Source: Cardinalis cardinalis (taxonomy: Eukaryota > Chordata > Aves > Passeriformes > Cardinalidae). Taken from it: a stretch of 64,000 nt of DNA. The stretch lies in contig JACDOX010000366.1 in NCBI GenBank assembly GCA_014549065.1, positions 79,092 through 143,091 on the forward strand. The letters run 5' to 3'. This document shows positions 11,453 to 26,400 of this stretch, in pieces; within the stretch, counting starts at the first letter, position 1, and every line of letters starts with the position of its first letter. Under the pieces are notes generated by a model. It saw only the letters and a list, made by a program, of their open reading frames with translations, was not told where the DNA came from and did no database searches. The translations under genes and the position numbers were made by a program.

Positions 11453-14400
11453 GTGGGTGACTGCGCCGTGTTTTAGTGNTTCTCTTGTAGAAACGTGCTC
11501 TTGAGCAGGTGTTTGGCATTTCCTCTAACAGCTGGTTACTCAGCTCCTCCTCTGCAAAATGCACTGCAGTGTTTCACTTTTGCAGCTTTCAGTGAGACAA
11601 AGCAAGGTTTGTGTGTGCATCTTGTGTAGCTGGTGCACAGGCTTGGCCCCTCTGAAGTGGGTCAGCTGCTGGCAGAAAGGATGCTCAACTCTTCAAATTA
11701 GTCCTTGAGGTTATTAGTGTCTGGCACAAGTGCCAGGTGTCAGTCAGAGAGAAAATTCTATCTCCTAACTGCTTTCCTGCTGTTAGGAGTAAGATAATAA
11801 GTAAAGGTAGAAAGGAGTTCTGTGTTTGGACAAGACAAGAGGAAAGGTATTTAAGAACACACCAGTATAAACAAACTTTGCCTTAAGTATCCCAATACCT
11901 GCACTGAGGGCCTGCCTGCTGTTGGCACGTTCTGAACCTTCCCTGAGTATTATTTTGAGCACTTTTTACAGAAAAAACACTGCTCAAACAAAATCCACTG
12001 TTGTGTAGCAGGTAGGGCATCTCCCATGTGCTATTTTTGTCTCTTACTGTAGGGCATCTCCCAGCACAACCTGTCATATTAAACCAAGTTGATAGAAATG
12101 CTTCTTGCTTGGACCAGTTGTTGAGCAAGTCTGATTTCTACAGTTGCCAGAGAGTTATTGTTATTTAGACATGCAACAAAGAAAGTTTTAAAAAAATCAG
12201 AACAGTCCTGAAATGTTCTTGAGCTGATTGCAAAGCCATTATTCAAGCAGTCTGGAAAAATGTTTGCTGTTGTGTTCCACTGTTTCTCCCCTGGTGTTCT
12301 GGTTTAAATCTCTTTCTGCCAATTCTCCTTTCGGTNCTTTTCTTAAAGTAGAAGATTGGAGACACAAACACAATTTGATGCCTTTGGATATTGTTTTAAC
12401 TAGAGCATTTCTGCCTTTGGAGATAAATCATTAAACATTTCTGATATGTTTAAGTTTAATGTGCAGTNATAGTAGTGGCTAATAGTGGTGTTGTTGAAAC
12501 ACCAATATATTTTAAGCTTAGTCTCCATTAAAACTTGAAAAATCTACAGCTGACTAAATCTGAAATACTTGCTTTGCAGACTAGAAGAGGCAAATGCAAT
12601 TCATGGTTTTCATTCATTCATGCAATTCAGTGCTTCTATAGCTAAATTTCCTGAAAACCTTTCTTTTCTATGAAGCTGCTGCAGAAAAAAAGGATTTTTC
12701 CCACAAAAGTTTTGAGAGTTTATTTCCTAAATTATGATTCCTATTACAATTCTGTGATTTTGGAAAAAAAATTTGCACTCCGCTGTGGGATGTTACATGG
12801 GATTTTTTTGTTAATTGTTGGTTCAGTTGATAGAAGAACCTGAGTTCTTGCAANCACTTCAGAGGAGGTTTGGTTTCTCAGAGGTCCAGAGTGGTATTGC
12901 TTTACATAGCAACATCCAAAAAATTTCTGCCTTTCTACAGAATTCTACCTCTATGCTTTTCCATTGTTTGTCTTTGATTTTCCATCTGTCATTTCATACA
13001 TTTTACATATATTACGTTCTGTGTAAACATACCTGCTCTAAAAAATACAAATCTTATTCATCTGGTTCCAATTCCTTTTCAGTGACCATTTCCTTTCCAT
13101 TCCAGGCACAGCACTGTTACCTGTGGTGTCATTCCCTTTNGAAGACGTTCACATCGACAGACGACACGTCCTCCTCACCCTGCCCAAAAGGGAGCAGAAA
13201 ATCNTCTTCTACTTTGCACTCCTCACAGCCAGCCTGGGAATAGGAGGAATAAGAGCCATTGTGTGCCCTCTGAGNGCCTATAGCCTCGAGGACTGTGGGC
13301 CAAAGGAGCTGCTTTCATTTTTCAACTGGTTGGTAATTTAGTGTTGGCTAAATATCTGTTGGGAGTGGTAGAGCATTGCCTTGAAATTCAAAGGTTCTGT
13401 GGATGGTGGGTTTCATGTTTTGTTTTTAATGGCAGAACTTTGAGATTTTGGAATAGTTTCCAAGAGTTAAAACTCTTCCTGACTTTTTTTCTTTTGCTTG
13501 TAGATGATAATCTGTTTTGGACACCTACAGAAGTGCTCACTCAGTTTTCAGGATTNAACAATTTGCCCAAATAGCCAAAAGACTTGCTAACATTTTTACT
13601 GTTGGAGAAACATAATCCGTTTGCTTTTCTGCCTTTAACATGGCTATGCCTTTAGGATATTTTGCTACTGCTCTTTAACAGTGTCAAAATTCAATGATAT
13701 ATTGAGGTTTACATCAGGTTTTTTAACAGTAGACTACTAGTTTGCTGGAAGTCAGGACTGTGAGTTGTGTCATACTGAACTCCGTGGTAGGGATCTGCTG
13801 TATTATTTCAGCTTTGCTGCTGCCAAGTTCTGGCATCTGATAAACCTCTTGGCATTTGTATTTTGCTTGATTTTTTTTTTTCCCATTCATAGGAGTAACT
13901 GCTCTTAAAATGGTTCTTAAAAACCAAGGTTTGGATTATGTTTTTGGTANTAATAATTAAATTTCTCCATGCATTAGGGAAATAATTTTTGATGATTTGT
14001 TTGCCCTATTTGCCCCTTCTGTAGCCCTATAGAGAATCCTGTATTTTCTGGTGCTCTATTTTCTATGTTTTCTCACCATGCCGTGAAAAGTTGAAGTGGG
14101 ACTCTCCATATTCCTGCTTCAAGGCAGGATGAAAGAAAGCCCTAAACTTCCCCCTTCTTTCTCCTTTACATGCATGGTTATTAAAATAAAAACTGAGCAC
14201 ATTTGCATATTAACAATACAATACTGAAGAATCAATGAAGATCTTGGTGAATCAGGTCTCTCTTCCTTTGGGGATGGCTTTCCTGGCTATTCTTTTTTCC
14301 TTCAATTATGTTAATATCAAGGAGTTTTGAATTAAATCCAAACTTCAGTGAATAAAGTAGGTTTTCCAAAGGTGGATGAGACTGTTTAGTTCCTTAGAGC

Positions 14401-17400
14401 AGATTCTGCCTCCTTGACCTGCCCATAGCAGAGAAGAGGAAAAAAATCCTTCCTTTTTACTTTATTCTGAGTTTTAATCCTTAATTAGCAGCATNATTTT
14501 GATTAAATAAGACTCTGGGGGATTAAGACTAGAGAGCAATCAGTTGTTCTGAAGGATAGCTCTGGAGAGTTTATTGTACTGTGGTCTTAGCCATTCAGAA
14601 TTGTGTTTAATCAAAGTGACATTTCTCAGTGTTGATTACAAAGGANATATAATACGAATAAAAAGTTCCTTGGGGGAATCCAAATGGGTCAGTTCTTGGA
14701 ACTTTGGAAGTATCAAGACAGACACATGTAAAATTCAAAAAAAATTTAATTTCTTCACTGGCACCCAAGGAGGGGCTTTGGAATGCAATCTCAAAATTTA
14801 GAAAAATGGGGGGTTCATTCGAAGCATTTATAATCTCATTAAACCCCTCAGACTATAATCACTTTTTCTTGATAGCCTGTTCTCTCTTGGTGGGTGTTTG
14901 TCATGAGATTGAATTTTAAAATGATATAAAATGGGATGGCATACTCTTGATGAGTTTGAATCTGGTCTTATCCAAGTTCAAGTCAAACAATCACAGTTAT
15001 TGAATTAAAGACTGGGTTAAAAGTCCTGGTAGTTACCTGTTTTCTGATTCAATCCTTCAAGAAGATTGCTTGGCACATCTTACAGCTTGGTTCTGAGCTG
15101 CANTATGTACTGTGGCTCTGACCTTATAAATAAGTAGAATATACCAATCNTAAGTGAAGAAGCAACAGATTCTGTTAGATTGAATTTTTCTAGGTCCTCC
15201 TGCATTTCCAGGGTTAAGATTATGGACTGGTTCTGTTTTGCAGCAGGAGAAATATGTTCTGNCTGTGGGGGCAGAGGATGAGAGCAAAGGGTACAGTGAG
15301 AATGGGCAGAGCTGTATCTTGTCTTTCAGACTTGTAAAAAACTGCAGAGAATGTGAGACCAATGATGTTTTCCACTCTCACTCTCTCTGCTCTGTTTCCA
15401 CATATTGCAGATTGATTTCTGCCATTTCCTCAATACAGTTCACTTAGACTTTTTAAATTTTTTTTGCCTTTTTGGGATTTTTCCCCCTACTTTGTTTTTG
15501 CAGAGAACTCCATAGACATTCTGAGAAAACTGACTTCTGGCTACCAAGCTGTATAAACGNAAACAATACTTTGCAATAAGAGCCACCTGGATGTTACCTC
15601 TTTAAAGTTTTCACCACAAAGGCATTTCTATAAAATGTTTTAAAAAGAGTATTAGGTTTATATGGGCTTGTAGCATTTAAGTTTATATCTGGACTGCAGT
15701 CTTGAAATGAACCTCTCAAGNTGGCTTTTGGCCCTCATTGTGAAGATGCCTTTCAGGAAGGAGCTNTTCCCTGCAAAACTAGACAGACTATTCAGCTCAA
15801 TGTATCAAATTAATCTTCCATGCCCTGGTGTGAGCTCTGGGACTATTTATGTAATAAAGGACTGAATACTGATCTGCTGCTGTCAGTACAACATGAGCAC
15901 AGNCCAGAATTCTGGTATGGGTGTTGAGGTTACTTCATCCTCCTTGTTTTGGTCATAGGGATTGCTGAGCATGTTGGTTGGGGTTTTTTTTTCTTCTCAT
16001 TTTTTGTAGAAGGAACTTTACATTTCTGTCATAAAGTATGTTGCTATACAGCAGTCAAAAATGAAAATGCTCTCCTGTTTTTCCTACTCTTCAGGGTCTT
16101 CTTTGGATGCTCCTATTTCCAGCCAAACACTCATAGAGTCATGAATAATATCAGGACCTTGGGTAGCTCAGGCAAAACTCTTTAAAAAGTTTGGAAAACA
16201 GCCACTGAAGCTTCTGACTTAATAATTGTCAGTTAAGAATTGATTCAAAACTTTTNCACAAGTTCTAGCCAAATGAGTCATGTAATTATATCTTTTTAAA
16301 AGCTTTAGTTGAATGGATCAATATATTTATGTACCAAATCCCTCCAACTGTATCATCATTGAGTAACATAATTCCAAATCTTTTGTCACTGAGAAGATAA
16401 TTCTAGATTCATTAGCCCAAATACTCAAGTTCAAACAGCATGCATGATGCAGAAGTGGCACTGAACAAGAAAATGAGCTTTTCTTCTTCCAGTAATAGGT
16501 ATTAAGCTTTATAATTGTGTACTTCACCTGTAAATTAAACCGTTTTGCTATGGTTCCAGCAAAGGCAGAGNAATCTCTTCTTGCACTTGCTTCCAGACTG
16601 TAATCTTTGACACATTGGGACAGCACTGCTCAATAATTGTGCTCTTTTCAGGGGTTNCAAACTGCAGTAGGCCTGCCACTAGTGGTATGCCATCTGTTTC
16701 CAGCAGTGTGTGATTTATCCTTTGGATGTCTTCTGTGATTGGGAGGGGCTCAGTACTTACTTGGGAAGCACCTCTACCACAAATACAGTCTCAGAGAAAA
16801 TTATGGTGGGGAAACTCCTTATCAAGATATTCCAGAAGCCANCAAAAATTCAAGCTGAGCCTTGCAACTAATAACTGATAAATCAAATTTTAATATTTCT
16901 TGCATTTTTTAATATTAAATATTTCTTAACCAAAGGGTGGTGGCATTAAGACATTTCTCTCTTAATCTTGAAGCACATGATTGGATGATATTTCATACGC
17001 AAAACTTGTTACCAGATATTAAATGTGTAAATGGTAAATGTTGATGTATTTAATTAATGTCACCCACAAGAATATTTCCAGTACCAGACTGATAATTTGT
17101 TCAGCTCTGCTGCCTTAGTACACTTGCTTTAATCATATACCTCTTGGAGCTGAGACATTTGAGTGAAAATCTGTTTTAATTGCTGTGCTAATGTGTGCAT
17201 GGTACTGATGCTGTCCATGATTACTATACTTAACCATGCCTTTAATTGGATGTTTTAATCTTCTGTAAAAGCTTTTATATTATTCAGCCTCTACACTTTT
17301 CTCTCTCTTGTCTGTGTGCTCCAGGTTTCACTGGCTGGTTAACTTGAATTCAGCAGTGGTCTTTGTCAGCATTTCTTACATCCAGCAGTCCGTGGCCAGG

Positions 17401-20400
17401 AACCTTGGCTTTCTTATCCCATTTGTGTCTGGGCTTATGGCTATGATCACAATTCACATGGTTCGGGGTGAAATGATTTACAAACCCAAAACAGGTAAGA
17501 GGCTGCTCTGTCTCAGGAAACATCTTCAGAGATTACCTTCACAGAAGAAATAAATTTGCNTATCTAAACTATTTCTTCTATAACTCTACCTTGTTTGGTG
17601 GTAGATCCTTGGGGTTTAGCCCTCCAACATCTGCCTGTGAGAAATTCTGTCCATCCTCTGGAGATTCTGGATAGGCTGTAAAAGTGGGAAGCAGTCTCTG
17701 GTAAACTCATGGTTGTTTTCTGTCATGCCAGGGCGTGTGTCACAGCCTCTGCCTGTGCAGGAAGAGATGTAATATGCCTGCTGCTGGTGGAATTTATCTT
17801 GTCATGTTTCATTCAACCTTTTATCTGCCCAACCCCTCATATTCTAAAGGAAAGTAGAGGGCCACGACCATCTTGGAGATCAGGTCAGATGAGACAGGAC
17901 AGAGCTGTGCTGCCGCTTTACAGACTCTGCTGGGCTTGTCATGGGGCACTCAGTGCATCTTCTGGTTTCAAACCTCACTGGGTTCAAACCCTTGCAGAGC
18001 AGTAGCACCCCATTACTGCTTCTTATTCCCTTTNTATGTCCAATGTCCAGTGTAGGGCAGAACAAAACAACATTTCTCTAACTTGAAGCATCTCATTACG
18101 AGCTGTGCCAATTAATTGAGCTAATACCAAATTTCCTGTTATCTTTTATTGACTTCTGAAACTAACTCTGCTTTGAGAAGAGCCCCAAGTCCTGCTTATC
18201 TTGTGCTTAGCTTCTTAGTCAATTCACTCTGGAATTCTGCACTTTTTCTTTTAGTCCTCAGATTTGCTCTTAAAATAATCTAGATCTAAAACTTAAACAT
18301 CACTTGCAATGAGTCGTGAGAGTAGTTGCCAAGTACAGTCCTACAGAACAATAAAAACTCTACCAACTCTCTGGTTTTGGGTTTTTATATGCTATTTCAG
18401 ATTTTATTTTATAATGAAAACATTCTGCAGGTAAATTCTACTCAGCCAGGGAGTTATAAATATTAGTTTATCTTATAAAGTGCCCTTACTTAGCTCTTTA
18501 AAGCAAGTGCTTCCAGTAGGTGCCAATGGATATTTCTAGAAAATAATTTCCACATCAGAGATAGTAGAGAGACATTTTCATTCTGCAATCTTAGTTCATT
18601 TTGGGTTTTGGAAAGTATTTATTTATAGATACTCAAATTACTGTAGTGCTTCAGCACTCAGAAAAACATGAAGGGCCACAACCCCCATTTGTATGGATGG
18701 CAACTTGCCCAAGGTAAATGAACCTGCATTCCCAAGCCTGAAGCTAACAGTTTTGTGCTCATTCTACTTTTATTTCATCTAAAAAACAAGTTGGCAATTC
18801 CTGAACCCACTAACCAGTCAATAAGTTTTAATATGTCAAGTACTAGACTGGAAACTCCTCTTTTGTCCTGTGTGCTACTTGGAAGACCTGAGATGATAAT
18901 TCTGGCCTTGAAACTCATCCATGAAAATTCTCTCAAGTCTTCAACTGTTTTTTAAACTCCTTTTCCTTCTTGCTTCACTACTGCCCTTCCTTTGCTACCA
19001 GACTTAAGCAGGCATTCAATAAATGGAAAGATTATGAATTTCCTTTNTTTTTTACCTGCTCAACCAGAGAAACACATGGGGGTGTGTTAAATAACTTGTA
19101 ATAAAAGGAACTCTTCTTCGTGGCTGTTGGACAGGATTGCTTCTGTAACTGGGTTGTGAACCAACTGGGTTCAAAAGATAATTTTTTAAAACAAATCCAG
19201 AGTTATTACCTTTCCCCTCCATAAAAAGACATAAAGGTGAATATACCAGCTTGTACTTTCCCTCCCAAAGTGTTTTGTCTTGGCTGATGTTTATCTTGAC
19301 AGCAGGTGAAAACATATCAATGTTCAGACGTGTCTAACTTCTCTGATTGCTCNCAGACAGTTCCCTGCTGACAACTTTTGGGGTGATTTTCAGTGCCCTG
19401 AAGACGTGCTGCGTGCGCCCCCGCTACCTCAGCACAGCCGTGCCCAGCTGGCTGGACCACGCCAAGGAAAACCACGGTGGTCACTACAGTGAGACCCAGG
19501 TGGAGGGCACAAAGTCACTGGCCAGACTCTTCCCCTTGTTCACCTTCCAGATTCTCTACAGAACGTGCATTATGCAGGTGGGTACACAGCTTTTAAATGA
19601 AAATCTTGAAATAGGCTCTGGCGCGTGCTTCGCATCATCTCTCCAGGTGTGTTTTTTCTGACTGTTGCTTTGCCAGCTGAGCAGCCTTGCAAAGNAGCTC
19701 TAATTGCCTAAGAATATACCTTGCTGTAGCCTCTGATCTCCCCAAATAATGAGAATTGATTTGGTCAAGATTCATTAAGAAGCTTGTGTGAGTGCTTGCT
19801 GCTATCTTGGAACCTTATACTGGCTGAACCATCTTGTGGGAGAGTCCTGCTCTCCTCATGATGCTGTGTCACAGTTAACAACCCTGAGACTCAGGCTCAG
19901 TGTTCTTGAAAGATGCAATTTTCCAATGTGTTCCCTCACATTTGGGGGCAGGTAGCAAATCTTTATTTGCTGTTTTGGTTGCATGTTTCTCCTAAAGTTT
20001 TGACAGGGTTGTGTGGCTGCTCTACCTACCGTGGAAGATTTGGGTGGGTTTCCAGTCCTTTCACAGCCCCTCTGTCTGGCTGTCCTGAGCAGGGGTGTGT
20101 GATATAAGTGTAAATATGTCAATTTTTACTCATTTGCGTTAAACTGCTGTTCCAGGAAATTCTTACAAATATGTGGCATATACTGCTTCACTGACACTTC
20201 CTCATGCCATCATTCCATGTTACATCCATTTGCCTCATTCTTTCTCCTCTTTCCTCCCCAGTCCCTCCCTTCCCCCCAGAAGTATTGGAACTGGAGAGTT
20301 GGGGAAGATCTTGAGATGGTCAGAGAATCCAAATTAATTGTGGAATACAAATGCCTATATAGTATTTTAGGAAGGCTGGTAATNTTTTACTACAATGATT

Positions 20401-23400
20401 GGGTTAATCATCACATGAACAAACTTACACATATTACAACATCTCTTTCTTGCAGAAGTTGATGTAATTTTCTTTTTTCTGGTAAGTCAGTCTGATTTAA
20501 TCCTATTGCAATCTTCAAAGCTGTTTGTTCTTGCCAAGACTTCCTGTTATCAAACCTCTTATGCTAACAAGGTCCAAAGTCCATCATCTGCCTTGTGTGT
20601 CCCAATACAAAAGCACAAAAAATCCCAAGCAAACAAAAAAAAATTCAAAACCAACAAACACACATACATGACCAAGGTTATGCATTATTAACCNCATGAA
20701 AATTAAAGAGATATTATCATTTATCAAGTTGATTATAAAGTATTTATCTAGAAAATACAGGTGTCTTTCCACTGCTGAAAGAAGTTAATCCTTTGGCAGA
20801 ATTTCCTACAAGTTTAAGGCTCTTTCTCAAACTCAGAGATAGATCAGTAATAATCTATNAATGATCAGTAGATAATCTTTTTTGTAAAGATTAATAGTAT
20901 TTTCTTTATATTATTAAGTTAACAGCTTTCAGTGCCTGTGATTCATGTTGATGATATTTTACTTCCTATTCAGAAGTCAATTCTTATTTGCAATAGGCAT
21001 TGGAAAGAAGGAACCAACAAAATTTGACTCAGTTCTTAACATACATAGTTCTGTTACTCCTTATTCTCCCTTGTACAATTTANATTTCCTTTTGGAGGTG
21101 GAATGTAAGTGAAAAATATTTCTGTGAAGAGCTAGCATTTGAATAATTCTTGAGCACTGAACAGACTCAGAGTGGGTAAGGTTGGCTACAACCATTGATG
21201 AGAAACCCTACATGAGCTCAGTTAACAATTATACATTGATTTTTGGACATCTATAAAGCATAAATATTCTCCCTGGGTTTGAAATCAGTGATCATATTGA
21301 AGAGTGTGCAGAATGCTGCAGGAATCCAGAGCTCAGTAAAANCAGAGACAGAATAGAGAAACCATTTCTAGGTTGAGTTGTGTCATGACTGTACTCTGGG
21401 AATTGCTCAAGTTGGAATTTCCCAGTCTGTGTAAAATACAGTGGATNATGGCTCCCTGCTGCACATGAAATTAGTTAATCAAGCTTCCTCCAAAAAATCC
21501 CAAACAAACAAAAAATACCACTGAAAAATCTGTTGGTAGACGCCATCAGGATTTTGATTTTATGCTTTTTGATAAACTCAACAGCTCTTCTGTATAGCCT
21601 CACACAAGCAGGAGGAATTATTTGCTTTTGTAGTGACAGAGTCTTATAAANCTTAATTGTGTACCCAGTTGACTGCCACTGGGTCCCTCATCTTCTTTCT
21701 GTCTTTGGTTTTCAGTTCCCCCAGGTAAAAAGAAATCCTCTATGGGTGCCCNGACTGTGAGTTGCACTAAGCTGGTTCTAAGGCTGTACCCAAATCTTTG
21801 TTCCCTGTAGCTTTTAAAGTGCTCCTACCTTGAGCACACAATCATGAGTCCAAAATCACNCTGTGCCTTGCAATTCTAAAATTAAGTCATTCTGCATTTT
21901 ACTATTTCAAGATTCTGGTCTGTTAAACACTGTCTGGGTGAAGTCACTGAAGTTCTGGGTGGAATTATTTAGTATAGTGGCTGATGGCTCTAAATAGGGG
22001 TGATCAAGCAAACTTTTAGACTGTTGCNTAATTTGTTAAATTTAGGAGAGAATATGATAAAAGGGAAATNTTATGTTCTGGCAGAGAACAATCTTGTCAT
22101 TATCTGAAAGGCTTTCTTCATGAGTGCTCATTCCATTTTTGCCAGCAGGTATTTGTTTTAATGTGATGACTTCAGAAGGAAAAATTTAGAGAGGTTTCCA
22201 AATATAGTGAAAATCTTANCCATGGATTGTGGTTTTATCCTTCAATACAGATTCCTTCAGGATACTATCTCCAAACCATGAATTCCAACCTGCACTTTGG
22301 TGGATTTGTCTTGCCAGTTGCAGCAATGAATGTGATAAGCATCGTGCCCCTACTGATTCTTGTTCCTATTTTGGAGTGCATTAACTCCTGGCTCTTTAGC
22401 TCCAAGGACACTGGACATTCTCCAACAATTTACATTGGTATGTGAAAAACACGTGTGTTTATACAGCTTTAATATCTTTTCTGGTTTTAAAAGAGAAATT
22501 TNAGTGTGATGGATGATCCTAGACAATTATATCTGGCTATAAATGTTAACATGGATTTGTTTTGGGATGATGCTCGGAAGTAAAAATGTTTCAAAGAAAT
22601 TATTGAAAAAAATCCAGTCCTCAAACTTAAAACTATTCCCTTTCATAGATACTCTCATTAAACTTTCTACATTTTTTATCTTCCAGTCTGCATTGCAAAC
22701 CTCAGATGAAAATATTTATAAACTGCTATTTTCTCAGTGTGCTGCTATTAATTCAGTGCCCCATGGCAGGCAGCACAGTGAGTACTGACACACACAGAGG
22801 TATTAATCTGACTAAATTAGCCTAATTAAGAGTGTTATTANGTTTTATACAAACCAGAAGCATATAACACAGCAGGTTGCAATTAGCCTAGTTTTTAAAA
22901 TAACATCTGCATTAAAGCACAAAAAGCACATTCAGATAATAATTTTCCTTTAAANCATGGAAATTTCAAGTTAGTATTAATGTTCTATCCTGTTATGTTG
23001 AACAGCAGTAGAATATATGCAGTGGTTTGTTCTTAATAGGTTCATTTATCAAAATAGCCTCCTGTTAGGGGTGATAAACTACCTGAGGCATAAAAATACC
23101 TGTGAGTACAGGCAATGGCTTCAGATATCCAAGTATATGACTGCACCTGCAAGTATGGTAGACCTCTAAGTGCCAATATTTTTGCCAACAGTTAATTAGG
23201 TTCTCAATTATTTTCAGCAACAAAATTGGAAGTATAAATAGGCAGTTGGTGTTAAGCCAGCCTATAACTATATTTTAATTCAACTCTTGTAAGAAGAAGA
23301 AGAAATTTAAATAGNTTTCTGGAAGTTTTCAGCAGGTTAAGAATAGTAGTTTTTGAGGATGAACCATACAGACAACTGAAATACCTAGCTGCTCTGTATT

Positions 23401-26400
23401 AAGGGTCAACATAAAAACTGTAATCTGTTACTCTGTAGTTGTTGGTTTATTCAAAAAGGTCCAATACAGTTTCTAGATAATATAAAGAACCTTGTCCCAG
23501 AATCACCCCTNAATATTACTGAAACAACTTTTTCTCCTGTAAAACCCAAACCTCAGACAAGGCATTCTAAACCTCTTGTTTTAAAGAGGACTGAAGGGAG
23601 AAGAGTAAAGACGAAAATTGTACCTCCAAGGCTCTTGGTTTCTTCCTCTGCCTCTTGAAGTCTTGAAAAAAAAAAAAAAGCTGAAATTTTTGGGCACATG
23701 CAGGTTACTTTTTCTGAAATGTATTGGCTTTTAGCAAAGGAAAATGCTTCAAGTTTGCTGCACTGCTAGGAATTCTGATCTGCTGGAGGTTTCTTCAGTA
23801 CCAACATATTTTTTCACTAGGAGAACTCTTGCTTTGGATGACAACAAGAAGNTCCTTGAGGGCTTCATACTGGCTTTGATAAGGTGCATTGGCCAGAAAA
23901 NGCTGTTGAATTCCCTCCTGCCATCAATTTTCAAGCAATAATTCATTGATATTCTCATTAAGCACTAGAGGAGCCTAAAGCATCCAAGGCTTGGATTAGG
24001 CAGGGGGGTAGAATTTTTAAAGCTGTGAACATACAGAAAAAGTGTGCTGGAATAAGGGTGTGAGAGTTTGGTGCTGAGGAAGAAACACAGAGGCCTGCAA
24101 GAATACAGCAAGGCTAAGGTGACTTAGGTATTTGAGTTTTTTATTCTCTTCTAAAAAACACTGACACTAAAAAAGACAAAGTGTATATATGTTATAAATA
24201 TATGAAACAAAAGCTGTTGATGTCCAATCTAATAAGTGAAACAATTNCCAGTCATGAAGTCTTGATAAGAAAAATATAGTCTAAGCATTTGAGCCAGAAC
24301 TGGCAAAAGCAACCAAATTCTCCTCATGTTATAGCTTTAAAAATGCTGGCAAATCAGAAATTTAGTCAAAATCAATGGAAGCTCAAACCATGAAAAGTAT
24401 AGATAATTCAGGTTCAGAGACTTGGAAACCTTCCTTTCTTTGTGTTTTTCTTTTCTGAGAGGAAACAACCATTTCATACCACCAAGATCAAGAAATAGAA
24501 AATAATATATTTTAATAGTATCCTCTTTGCAATGGGTGAAGTGTGGGGTAGTTATAATACATCTGAGTTTTGGAAGAATTTCCTGCTNCCTGTTAGTTTT
24601 GTTCCTACCCTTCCTCTTGTATTATCTGGAAGGACACTTGCTTCTTCTTTCTTTTCTCCCTCAATCTTCAAAAAGAAAAAAGGTGAAAAGTTCTTCTTTG
24701 TGGCTTTGGTTTTAAGAGAAGTTTTTCCTCTCTCATTTATTCTGAACTCTGAAACTGTGTGTTTACTGAGCTGGTGTCCTTTTGTCATAGCAAGCACTCT
24801 TTATTCCTGTTGAGATGTCCAGAAAAAATGGTTTGGGGTGGGGGTAGGAAGCNTCTTTTGCATTTCTTAGGAGCTTGCTGCACTCTAAAGCCAGGATGGT
24901 CCTGTAAGTGTGGCCTTGGTGAATGCTCTGTGCTCTTCACNCAGTTGTAGGTCATTTATCTGCTGCCCTTTCCGTGATGGCTGCTGGCTTCTCCGAGATC
25001 CACCGCAAGCACTTCCCCCAGGTGGAGCAGACTCTGTCTGAGGAGCTTCTCCTGGTCTCCTCCATGCCTTGCTTCCACCTGGCTCCTCAGTACATCCTCC
25101 TTGGAGTGGCTGAAGCCTTGGTGACTCCCTCCTGTGAGTAAAATCAAATAGGCTAAAGGAAAGGTGTCCTGATTCTCAGAGAACTGTATCAGCTGCCTAA
25201 AAATAATTGCTGTCATCTGAAATTTTATCCCTGGCTCTCTNCCATGGGCTTAATGAGCAGATCTGTGCTTTACCTGCTTCAGAGAAGCATAATCTGTGGT
25301 GCTGGCTGTAGCTCAGGATGAGCAGTGATGTTCCAGATCCAGGGGAAGGGAGCACAGCCCAGTCAGGTCCCTGGGGAGCACAATCCCCTNTTTGGTCCTG
25401 GAGCTGAACCTGCTTCAGGCAGGGGCTGGACTGGGTGAGCTCCTGAGGCCCTTCTGGGCTGGAGTCTCCTGTGATAATTTTATTGAGATGGAATAAAAAC
25501 ACACCTGAGAGCTGAGCTGTGGTTATGCTCTGAGACCACCTTAAAGGCCACAGCCAGAGCAAGGTGAAGCAATTTTCATTTTTGGACCCTGCCTACATAT
25601 ACTCTGTGCCAGTGAAAAACATGTAAAAGGAACAGGTTAACCTGAGAAGGGTGTAGGCAGCTGCAAGGTTTTTGTTAGTGCTCCAATCAGGAGTCATGAG
25701 AACATGCCTCCCCAGATCCTCATGTCTTAGCTTGTGACATGGAGCCAGAGATAAACACTCCTGTTTTTCAGAGCTCAGCTTGTGCCTGCCATCCACACAT
25801 TATGTAGTCATACTCTTNATTGTGAGTCTGAACCTTTTCTGCTTTCCATAATTTACTTTTCTGTGTCTGCACTGACATTTTTGAGGCTTGTTTTNTTCTG
25901 AGGAGCATGCAGAGTGCTTACCAGTGTTTTACCTTGCAAAGCTTTTAAAATAAAAAAAAAGTTAGTATTATAAAAATAATTTCAGCAACATTCACTTAGA
26001 GACACAGGTAAAGTAATTGACTGACTGATCTCTGCAGGCATTTAATTCTGTGGGTTGAGTGTCTCTTGTTCCAGTACAACCCCAGAAATGTTCAGGTTTG
26101 TGTTTAAGAGCAGGAAATAACTTCAGTGTCTCAGCTTCATTCTTATACTCTGAGACTACCGAGAGCTGTGGGTCACAGTCTGTCATTAAAAAGGTAATTT
26201 TCCCTAGTTTTAAATGCTTAGCACTTTCATAATGCCTCTTCATCTGATAGCTCTCAAGTACTTAACTGAGACAGGTTTCTAGGCAGGTAATTTGGTTTCT
26301 AGGTTACAGGCTAAGTGTAACTGAAAACTGTGACCTTCTCTGTTTAGCTTAACAAAAAAAAAGGTTAGGAGGTGACCTGCTTGCAGTCTTCTCATGCAAA

